A stretch of DNA of 6,283 nt from positions 1 through 6,283 of the forward strand of contig BQJX01000180.1 of the NCBI GenBank assembly GCA_021604925.1, read 5' to 3'. Each line of letters begins with the position of its first letter. The stretch's first letter is position 1. Made by a program: the position numbers and the translations under genes. Origin of the DNA: Gemmatimonadota bacterium (lineage in GTDB: Bacteria > ARS69). A model generated the notes under the pieces. It was not told the origin of the DNA and searched no databases. It saw nothing but the letters and a program-made list of their open reading frames with translations. Positions 1 to 5,182 of this stretch are shown piece by piece.

Positions 1-360
1 GCGTATCAAGTGGGGGCACGGGACGCACGGGCGGACTGGGGAAACTTCGGTCAGATATCGGGCGTAACACCAGGGTCGTCCACCCAACAGGATTTCCTCT
101 TCGTTTCCTCTGCGGGCGAAGCCTGGATGAGAGAGTATGCGGGGTGGATTCGGCGGGCGGATCTCGACCTCCCGGTACCTGCCAGCGACGTGAAGTTCTT
201 GGAAGGAATGGGCCAGGGCGACAGCTACGTACTAGTGACCAACGACGACAGCATTTGGGTTTGGTTCTCCGGCGAATGGGAGCCGAGCGATCCCCTTCCC
301 GGCGGCCCCGTCTCCCTGGACGAGCAGTCGTGGGGCAAGACGAAGGCAGGCTTTCGATAG
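1..360 (+). CDS. Small two-blade propeller-like protein, first of a tandem pair, 5' end outside window
   Basis: The frame is open to the left edge. The GTG at position 10 aligns with an internal residue just before the mature region of the next gene, so it is not the true start; about 18 codons, including the signal peptide, are probably missing. The visible 119 residues contain two similar segments of roughly 45 aa, each with a beta-rich 'LVxSxGExW' or 'LVTxDDSxW' core followed by a W and a proline-rich turn (LDLPVP; PLPGGPVS). This resembles paired beta-propeller or BNR-like blades, but I cannot name a family. It is about half identical to the neighbouring gene and shares its C-terminus (QSWG-x-TKA-x-FR). 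The TAG stop overlaps the Shine-Dalgarno of the next gene, which points to co-transcription. Function is unknown; export is inferred from the paralogue. Confidence 0.75.
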   Translation, partial: AYQVGARDARADWGNFGQISGVTPGSSTQQDFLFVSSAGEAWMREYAGWIRRADLDLPVPASDVKFLEGMGQGDSYVLVTNDDSIWVWFSGEWEPSDPLPGGPVSLDEQSWGKTKAGFR

Positions 361-364
361 GAGG
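359..364 (+). promoter_or_regulatory. Shine-Dalgarno of the second tandem gene
   Basis: AGGAGG lies 7 nt before the ATG at 372 and overlaps the preceding TAG stop (358-360). It fixes the start of the second gene inside a longer open frame that begins at 144, and suggests translational coupling of the two paralogues. Confidence 0.8.
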
Positions 365-371
365 CGAGGTG

Positions 372-779
372 ATGGCCAAGCGATTCGCATACGTGAGCTT
401 CGGGGTTCTGTGTTTGGTAACGGTGCATGAGATGGAGGCGAAGGACGCACGGGCGGGCTGGAACGCAGATGGCCAGATATGGGGAACGACAGCGTTTGGC
501 GGCGGCGCCCACCTCGTGATTGCGTCTTCGGGAGAGGGGTGGTCTCACCAACCCTTCGGAGCATGGACGCGACACGAGGAACTCGATCTCCCTGTACCAG
601 TGACGCAGGTCAAGTTCGTCGAGGGCGCAGGGGACCCTGGCAACTTCCTGCTGGTAACCAAGGATGACAGCGTCTGGTGGTTCTTCGAGACCGGCTGGCA
701 CCAGAGCGAGCCGTTTCCCGGCGGCCCCGTCTCCCTTGGGGCCCAGTCGTGGGGTGAGACCAAAGCGAACTTCAGGTAG
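372..779 (+). CDS. Small exported two-blade propeller-like protein, second of a tandem pair
   Basis: This is a 135-aa protein. ATG 372 was chosen because a strong AGGAGG sits 7 nt upstream and the resulting N-terminus is a good Sec signal: K3-R4, a hydrophobic core at about 5-18, then a polar stretch with possible cleavage near residue 23. There is no lipobox, since the only early Cys is preceded by F-G-V-L. The mature part has two similar beta-rich segments, 'LVIASSGEGW' and 'LLVTKDDSVWWFF', each followed by a tryptophan and a proline-containing turn. It ends in QSWGETKANFR, shared with the upstream paralogue. The pattern suggests two propeller-type blades; two are too few for a closed propeller, so oligomerisation or an open fold would be needed. 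No catalytic residues are recognisable. It probably acts in the periplasm or outside the cell. The next gene starts within about 31 nt, probably in the same operon. Confidence 0.8.
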   Translation: MAKRFAYVSFGVLCLVTVHEMEAKDARAGWNADGQIWGTTAFGGGAHLVIASSGEGWSHQPFGAWTRHEELDLPVPVTQVKFVEGAGDPGNFLLVTKDDSVWWFFETGWHQSEPFPGGPVSLGAQSWGETKANFR

Positions 780-780
780 C

Positions 781-811
781 AGGAGAACCCTCGATGAATG
801 GAACAACGTAG
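781..811 (+). other. Start region of the membrane gene: strong SD with a five-codon mini-ORF
   Basis: AGGAG (781-785) lies 8 nt before ATG 794, but that ATG opens a frame of only five codons (M-N-G-T-T) ending at TAG 809-811. The last base of this stop is the first base of GTG 811, the best in-frame start for the membrane protein. The arrangement allows stop-start coupling. It could equally be a sequencing or assembly indel, or a decayed start. Confidence 0.3.
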
Positions 812-1536
812 TGGCGGGATTCCACCGGCTTCGTGAGGCACTAAGCCCTGTCTCGGATGAAGAGAGCTACTATTCGCTCGTCGCCTGTGAGCTTGAGTCT
901 GGAGAGATCAGGAAGGGGTTGTGGGCGAAGGCACTCGCCAAGAACTCGATGAACCATGACGTCGCGCGGGGACAGTACGTCGAGTTGCGAGTGGAACAAC
1001 TCAAAAGATCAATGCCGGGGCCTTGGAAGTCTGTTCGTGGGGTCGTACGAATCGAGGAGGAGATGGCTGCGCTTCGCACTCGACTACGTGAGGTCCAAGC
1101 GGAGTTGGAGGGGATTCCCCGCGGTCTCGAAGCGGCACAGGCAGAACTGAGGGTGCTTCGGGGTGAGGGAGAGCAGCACACCGCGCACGAGAGGCACCGA
1201 GCGAATCAGCGGATCGGTGGCATGGCGTTGGGATTTGGCGGGGTCCTGATCCCAGCGCTTGCTCTCGGGCAGTCGACGTCCATGTACATCGTGATTGCGT
1301 TGATCTGCGGCTTGTTGGGCTATGCGACGGCGGAACTGTTGGGCTCAAACGAAGCCCGCGATGTCGGCGCTGCTCGCTGGCGAACCCGACTCGATTCAGC
1401 TCAGAATGCCCCAAATGAGATGGGCAATAGGGCGAAGATTCTGGAGGTGGAGGAGCAACGGATCAGGGCAGAACTCGAGAGGCAATCGCGCAAGCTGTCT
1501 GACGTAGTGGAGCGACTCGTGAGGGGAGTAGCGTAG
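811..1536 (+). CDS. Membrane protein with two coiled coils flanking a two-TM hairpin
   Basis: From GTG 811 this is 241 aa. The frame is open back to ATG 664, but starting there would overlap the previous gene by more than 100 bp and add a low-complexity R/S/P-rich N-terminus, so it is rejected. Residues 20-64 hold a soluble helix motif, Y-Y-x-L-V-x-x-E-L-E-x-G, then G-L-W-A-K-A-L, then Y-V-x-L-R-V-x-x-L. From memory, a similar 'ELE-G-GLWAKA-YIxLR' motif occurs at the N-termini of assorted bacterial inner-membrane proteins; I cannot attach a firm family name. Residues about 80-133 are a charged coiled coil (E/R/L heptads). TM1 is about 135-153 and TM2 about 157-177. A second coiled coil spans about 206-237. 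Both coiled coils would lie on the same side of the membrane, so they could pair. It follows the two exported small proteins closely and likely shares their transcript. Function is unknown. Confidence 0.8.
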   Translation: MAGFHRLREALSPVSDEESYYSLVACELESGEIRKGLWAKALAKNSMNHDVARGQYVELRVEQLKRSMPGPWKSVRGVVRIEEEMAALRTRLREVQAELEGIPRGLEAAQAELRVLRGEGEQHTAHERHRANQRIGGMALGFGGVLIPALALGQSTSMYIVIALICGLLGYATAELLGSNEARDVGAARWRTRLDSAQNAPNEMGNRAKILEVEEQRIRAELERQSRKLSDVVERLVRGVA

Positions 1537-1672
1537 CTAACAGTAGGCTGAGCGAACCACAGGGCGACTACTGGGGCCTCCAGGGGACTCGATAGGCTCA
1601 CGTCACCCCCCAGACGTCGGCCGTTGGCGCCATAACCCGTTGGCAATAGGCCACTTCCGTTTCCGCCCGTCC
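1537..1672 (+). other. Intergenic stretch without a gene
   Basis: No supported coding frame or clear terminator with a T-tract is visible. It contains an 8-nt direct repeat, CCGTTGGC, at 1621-1628 and 1637-1644 (16-nt period), a GACGTC palindrome at 1613-1618, and a short GCCA/TGGC dyad at 1629-1644. If the 3' end at 1673-1700 belonged to an intact tRNA, its 5' half should lie here, but neither an acceptor partner (GGAGGCG or a wobble variant) nor a convincing anticodon arm is visible. Confidence 0.5.
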
Positions 1673-1700
1673 GCGGGTTCGATTCCCGCCGCCTCCACCA
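1673..1700 (+). pseudogene. tRNA or tmRNA 3'-end remnant (T-arm, acceptor 3' strand, CCA)
   Basis: GCGGG (1673-1677), loop TTCGATT (1678-1684) and CCCGC (1685-1689) form a perfect 5-bp T-stem with a canonical TTCRA loop. CGCCTCC (1690-1696) then matches an acceptor 3' strand, followed by discriminator A1697 and encoded CCA (1698-1700). The spacing is exactly that of a tRNA. The expected 5' strand GGAGGCG, or GGGGGCG as in many tmRNAs, was not found in the 150 bp upstream or shortly downstream, so I call it a fragment. It may be the residue of an integration event or duplication at a tRNA or tmRNA gene. A divergent, long-variable-arm tRNA cannot be fully excluded by eye. Confidence 0.6.
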
Positions 1701-1855
1701 ATTGCAGGGGTCGTAACCCACTTGGGTGCAACCTCTTGCGTGTTTGGGGCGGATCCGGGGAATTGGGCGTCTCCGGAGTATCTCCGTGGGTTTGCGTGGG
1801 CGGGGGCTACGGATGAAGGGCGTGGGCTGGTACGCTTGTTGGAAGGAGCCTGCCC
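1691..1855 (+). repeat. Leader cassette copy A, upstream of the first beta-helix gene
   Basis: This non-coding segment is repeated at 5008-5182 before the paralogous gene; similarity then continues into both signal-peptide coding regions. Exact blocks shared with copy B include TTGCAGGGGTCGTAACC (from 1702), 1781-1800, CGGGGGCTACGGATG (1801-1815), 1820-1839 and 1850-1871. The two copies differ mainly by one 11-nt indel and by scattered changes in the distal third. It contains ACCC-ACTT-GGGT (a small hairpin after the first block), a CTCCGGAG palindrome (1771-1778), a dyad and a strong ribosome binding site. I see no convincing -35/-10 pair. The cassette starts at the tRNA-like CCA end. Confidence 0.85.
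1820..1848 (+). promoter_or_regulatory. Conserved dyad plus Shine-Dalgarno before the first beta-helix gene
   Basis: GCGT (1820-1823) and ACGC (1832-1835) form an inverted repeat around an 8-nt spacer, GGGCTGGT. GGAAGGAG (1841-1848) follows and lies 7 nt before ATG 1856. The same arrangement is conserved before the second beta-helix gene. It may be an operator or an mRNA hairpin next to the ribosome binding site. Confidence 0.45.
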
Positions 1856-4800
1856 ATGCGATGTGCCATCGTGATGATCCTGATCCTCCTGGCCGTTTCC
1901 TCGGCGGCCCAGGCAGCGACCCACCGTGTGCCTGAGGACTACTCCACGATCAATGCGGCGATCGATGTGGCTGTGTCGGGAGACAGTATTCTGGTAGGGC
2001 CCGGGATCTGGACTTCGCAAACACGGAGCCGGGAAGTCTGCGGGCTCTTGGCGATGCGAAGAAGCGTCATGTTCCTAAAGCCGGGCCTGACGGTCATCGG
2101 AGCCGCGGGCCCTGAACTAACAATCCTCGATAGTGGATCTGGGATGTCCCCGCCAGCACAAACCGTCCTAATGCCGAACTCAGTGGGCGCCCCGGTGCGA
2201 CTTGAGGGACTAACCATCACGGGCGATGGTGCCGGTGTGGCCTACGGATGCGTCACGACCGAGTTGGCATTGGTGAACTGCCACCTGTCCAACAATGGGG
2301 GCAGGGCGTTGTCCACGCATGCCCGGGTTACGATGGTGGACTGTGTTGTGTCAGGCAACGAGTGGCGTGAAGACGAGTCGCGGCACGGGGCGTTGTTCCT
2401 GAGATCCGGTGGTGAGTTCGAGGCCATAGACACGCGGTTCGAAGCGAATCTGGGGCCCGCGATCACAGCGACGAACTTGGCGCGATTCTCTCTGGAAGGT
2501 TGCGAAGTCGTCGACCACAAGGAGCGGAAGGCTGTGAGTGTATCCTCGTGCCCCGACGTTTCTATCCGGAACACTCTGTTCCTGAGGAATCGACAGCCCA
2601 CAGGACTTGGTGGAGCGCTGGGGATTGCTTTGGCGGCCGCCACGGTCGAGTTCTGCACATTCGCCCATGACAGCGCGTTGGCCGACAACGTCGGCGCGGT
2701 GTTCATTGGAACCGGATCGGATGTGGTGATTCGGAACAACACGTTCTACCGATGCTACACGCCGTTCTTCGGATCTGCCTTGTACATTTCCCAGGCTACC
2801 GCTCGCGTCTACAACAACACCATCGTCGAGTGTGAAGGGCCGGCGTTTCTTGCGGGCTCCGGTGCCACCATCGTTTCTCCGGAGAGTGGGTGCAATCTGT
2901 TTTGGCAGAACTCGGAGAACTACTTGCAGTGGCCCGCGGAGGCAATGCGTACTGACGTCATCGTGGACCCGCTGTTCTGCGACGCTGCGAACCTCGACTT
3001 CCGGGTCTCCGACAACTCACCGTGCCTCCCCGACAATCACATCGCGGAGTGCGACCTCATCGGCGCGCACGGTATGGGGTGCCCGACCACGGGCACATCT
3101 GTCATCGCCCTGCTGTCCAACGCGTTCGGGCCGATCGTGAGCGGAGCCGGTTTCGAGCAGCTGGCCCCCGGCCTGTACAACCGGCCCATCGGTTCACCGT
3201 TTCTTATCGGCACGCTTGCCGAACAGACGGGCATCGAGGGGGAGCGATTCTTCTTCGATTCTTGGAGCGACGGCGGGAGCCTCGAGCACGAGGTCACGGT
3301 TCCGGGGAGCTACTCGGAGATCACGGCGAACTTTGACACTGAGTTCTTCGTGACCACCTTGGTGGACAGTGGAGGCACTGTCTCGCCCAGCGCGTGGGTC
3401 GCTGCCGGGACGGACTGGACGATCACGGCGACGCCGCAGCCGAGCCACGATTTCGCCGGTTGGCTGGGAAGCGGGGATGGTTCGTACACGGGCCTGATCA
3501 ACCCGGTCACCGTGACGCCTCAGGGGCCGTTGTCACAGAAGGCGCTGTTCCTTCCGCGTACGCACCTGCTCACCATGCTGGCGGATCCGGGCGGCGCGGT
3601 CACACCAGACACGGGGCCACAGGGCCGCGACACGGTGGTCCGGATCGAGGCGATTCCGGATCCGGGTTTTGAGTTTTTGCGGTGGGAGGGGACCGGCCTC
3701 GGCGCGTACACCGGAACGGAGAATCCCGCCGACGTGGTGATGCTAGGGCCGGTCACGCAGACGGCGCGTCTCCGGGACCAGTTTCCCCTCCTCACGATGG
3801 AAGCCGGACCTGGAGGCGCGGTTCTGCCGCTCACGGCCGAGTACCCCCGCCTCGCCTATGTAGAGATTTCGGGGCTCCCCGATCAGGGCTACGCGTTCGC
3901 TGGTTGGGAAGGGGAGGGATTCGGCTCGTATGACGGCCTCGACAACCCGGCAATTGTCAGAATGGTGGGTGCGGTCACGGAGGCCGCTACGTTCCATCCG
4001 GTCTTGGAGATGCAGACGGGCGATGGAGGCAGCGCGCTTCCCGAAACGGGCGCGCATGCCCCGGAAACCACCGTGGAGATTGCGGCAACGCCTGACGCCC
4101 GCCACGTGTTCCGCGAGTGGAAGGGTTCCGGCAACGGCTCGTACAGCGGGCCGTCCGCCACCGCCACCGTAGTGGTGAACGAGCCGCTCACGCAGGTGGC
4201 GCACTTCGACCGGGTAGCCTACGAGCTCACGCTCAGCCTGAGCGATACGGATCCGTTCGTGCACCAGGGCTCACCGTTGGGTCTGGGCAAGGTGTACCTG
4301 TGGCTGGCGTGCGGCACCTCGGGGAAGGGGATCATGGCGGTTCAGGCGACCGTGGTCGGGGACCTGGCTGCGAACGGGATTGTGTTCGCGTCGGCTCCGG
4401 GTATCCTGAACGCCGGTACCGCGCGGCAGCTCCATCTGATCGCGAGCGACTGCATCCAGGGTCCGGCACTGCTCGGTGAGTTCACTGTCCCCCCGCCCGG
4501 CGACGGCTCGCTGTGTCTGTCGGCCTCCTCCGTGTCGCCTCCGATGACGGTCACCAACTGTGCCGTCTCCCCGGCGACCGAGTTCCTCTGGCCGCAGGAC
4601 GTGAAGATGGCGGGCGTGTCCACCGGTGCGGCCGCGCCGTGCAGCTTCGGGAGGGGCTGTGGCGAAGCAGCGGTCTCCGGCGACACGCCGGTCTCGTCGC
4701 CACCGTCCATCGTTCTGCCCACCGCGGACGAGTTTGCGGGCGCCGCTCCCAATCCGTTTCGGAGCCGCACGTCGCTGTCGTTTTCGCTGACCACTCCCGC

Positions 4801-5005
4801 ACGGGTTGTGATCTCGATCTACGACGTCGCCGGTCGAAAGGTTCGGCAGATGACAACGGGCGTGAAGCCGGCCGGATATCACGGAGTCGAGTGGAACGGA
4901 CGGGACGACACGGGGGGGATGGTTCCCGGTGGGATCTACTTCGTTCGCCTGGAGGCTGGGGCATGGGTGGAGACGCGGAAGGTGGCGTTCTTGGGGGTGG
5001 AGTAA
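1856..5005 (+). CDS. Exported multidomain parallel beta-helix protein with InlB-B-like repeats and C-terminal sorting domain
   Basis: A 1049-aa protein; ATG 1856 is fixed by GGAAGGAG 7 nt upstream and a Sec signal with cleavage probable after A18-Q-A20. Domains in order: right-handed parallel beta-helix at about 21-410, opening with the common 'VPEDYSTINAAID...GDSILVGPG' motif and closing with 'DPLFCD...SPCLPD...DLIGAHGMGC'; a module at about 414-495 with SWSDGG (W470); four InlB-B-like repeats at 497-786 with a W-x-G-x-G-x-G-x-Y-x-G core; an unassigned region at about 789-935 with six cysteines; and a C-terminal domain at about 963-1049 starting PNPF and containing ISIYDVAGRKVR, WNGRDDTGG and GGIYFVRLEAG, matching FlgD-like/type-A (T9SS-like) sorting domains. 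No hydrolase active site is evident. It is likely secreted and held at the surface, with an adhesive or structural role inferred. Its paralogue follows after 177 bp with the same leader. Confidence 0.93.
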   Translation: MRCAIVMILILLAVSSAAQAATHRVPEDYSTINAAIDVAVSGDSILVGPGIWTSQTRSREVCGLLAMRRSVMFLKPGLTVIGAAGPELTILDSGSGMSPPAQTVLMPNSVGAPVRLEGLTITGDGAGVAYGCVTTELALVNCHLSNNGGRALSTHARVTMVDCVVSGNEWREDESRHGALFLRSGGEFEAIDTRFEANLGPAITATNLARFSLEGCEVVDHKERKAVSVSSCPDVSIRNTLFLRNRQPTGLGGALGIALAAATVEFCTFAHDSALADNVGAVFIGTGSDVVIRNNTFYRCYTPFFGSALYISQATARVYNNTIVECEGPAFLAGSGATIVSPESGCNLFWQNSENYLQWPAEAMRTDVIVDPLFCDAANLDFRVSDNSPCLPDNHIAECDLIGAHGMGCPTTGTSVIALLSNAFGPIVSGAGFEQLAPGLYNRPIGSPFLIGTLAEQTGIEGERFFFDSWSDGGSLEHEVTVPGSYSEITANFDTEFFVTTLVDSGGTVSPSAWVAAGTDWTITATPQPSHDFAGWLGSGDGSYTGLINPVTVTPQGPLSQKALFLPRTHLLTMLADPGGAVTPDTGPQGRDTVVRIEAIPDPGFEFLRWEGTGLGAYTGTENPADVVMLGPVTQTARLRDQFPLLTMEAGPGGAVLPLTAEYPRLAYVEISGLPDQGYAFAGWEGEGFGSYDGLDNPAIVRMVGAVTEAATFHPVLEMQTGDGGSALPETGAHAPETTVEIAATPDARHVFREWKGSGNGSYSGPSATATVVVNEPLTQVAHFDRVAYELTLSLSDTDPFVHQGSPLGLGKVYLWLACGTSGKGIMAVQATVVGDLAANGIVFASAPGILNAGTARQLHLIASDCIQGPALLGEFTVPPPGDGSLCLSASSVSPPMTVTNCAVSPATEFLWPQDVKMAGVSTGAAAPCSFGRGCGEAAVSGDTPVSSPPSIVLPTADEFAGAAPNPFRSRTSLSFSLTTPARVVISIYDVAGRKVRQMTTGVKPAGYHGVEWNGRDDTGGMVPGGIYFVRLEAGAWVETRKVAFLGVE
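3344..4213 (+). repeat. Four tandem InlB-B-like protein repeats, about 73 aa each
   Basis: These are in-frame repeats within the multidomain protein, starting near residues 497, 571, 644 and 716. Each has 'GGxVxP' near its start, a V-x-I-x-A-x-P-D-like strand, a W-x-G-x-G-x-G-x-Y-x-G core (tryptophans 536, 610, 684, 755), then N-P or a similar turn and 'T-x-x-A-x-F'. This fits divergent InlB B-repeat modules, usually extracellular stalk or adhesion units. The units are divergent at DNA level, so the duplication is old. Confidence 0.85.
4742..5002 (+). other. C-terminal FlgD-like / type-A sorting domain of the multidomain protein
   Basis: Residues about 963-1049 follow the family pattern: PNPF, an SLSFSL strand, V-x-I-x-I-Y-D-V-x-G-R-x-V, a G-x-H-x-V-x-W-x-G-x-D turn, G-G-I-Y-F-V-R-L, and a final T-R-K-V strand. 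Such domains end secreted proteins of FCB-related bacteria and are recognised by type IX-like secretion. No T9SS component is in the window, so the route is inferred. Confidence 0.8.
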
Positions 5006-5101
5006 CTGCCTTCACCGGTTGCAGGGGTCGTAACCTGCGTGGTTGCGGCCCCTTACGCGTTTGGGGGGGATTGGGGGATTGGGCGTCTCCGGATTGTCTC
5101 C

Positions 5102-5126
5102 GTGGGTTTGCGTGGGTTCGCGTGGG
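5102..5126 (+). repeat. 10-bp tandem repeat GTGGGTTYGC, 2.5 units
   Basis: GTGGGTTTGC, GTGGGTTCGC and a partial GTGGG follow each other directly. Copy A of the leader has only 1.5 units (1786-1800). The period is close to one DNA helical turn. Confidence 0.7.
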
Positions 5127-5145
5127 ACGGGGGCTACGGATGGAG

Positions 5146-5175
5146 AGCGTGGGCTGGTACGCTTGTGGGAAGGAG
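5146..5175 (+). promoter_or_regulatory. Conserved dyad plus Shine-Dalgarno before the second beta-helix gene
   Basis: AGCGT (5146-5150) and ACGCT (5159-5163) form a 5-bp inverted repeat around the same 8-nt spacer as in copy A. GGAAGGAG (5168-5175) then lies 7 nt before ATG 5183. The dyad is one base pair longer than in copy A. Confidence 0.45.
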
Positions 5176-5182
5176 TCTGCCC

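Larger units (their letters stand above)
5008..5182 (+). repeat. Leader cassette copy B, upstream of the second beta-helix gene
   Basis: This is the second copy of the segment at 1691-1855, filling nearly the whole 177-bp gap between the two beta-helix genes. It starts 2 nt after the TAA stop with GCCTTCACCGG, which resembles the GCCTCCACCAA tRNA-like end of copy A. It has an 11-nt insertion relative to A that adds one unit of a 10-bp tandem repeat. A nested hairpin is possible near its start (AACC-TGCGT-GGTT inside GGGG...CCCC); it lacks a T-tract, so it is only a weak terminator candidate for the upstream gene. Confidence 0.85.

Noticed and set aside
372..440. Lipoprotein signal in the second small exported protein
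   Set aside because: The only cysteine in the signal lies in F-G-V-L-C, which does not match a lipobox.
664..810. Longer N-terminus of the membrane protein from ATG 664
   Set aside because: It would overlap the preceding gene by over 100 bp and adds a low-complexity R/S/P-rich stretch typical of a shadow frame.
1401..1721. Reverse-strand open frame reading W-W-R-R-R-E-S-N-P-R
   Set aside because: This is the well-known false translation of the reverse complement of a tRNA-type 3' end (TGGTGGAGGCGGCGGGAATC); it overlaps the membrane gene and has no ribosome site.
1690..1790. Circularly permuted tmRNA using the CCA end at 1700 and the GGGGCGG near 1746
   Set aside because: No TTTCGACGGG-like D-loop region and no tag-peptide frame could be found on either side; the matching leader copy B does not preserve it.
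1831..1838. TACGCTTG as a Bacteroidetes-type -7 element (TAnnTTTG)
   Set aside because: One mismatch, no TTTG at the proper -33 distance, and the start site would fall within the Shine-Dalgarno.
1829..1842. Sigma-54-like GG-N10-GG element in the conserved leader
   Set aside because: The -12 element should be GC, and the site overlaps the ribosome binding region, leaving no room for a transcript start.
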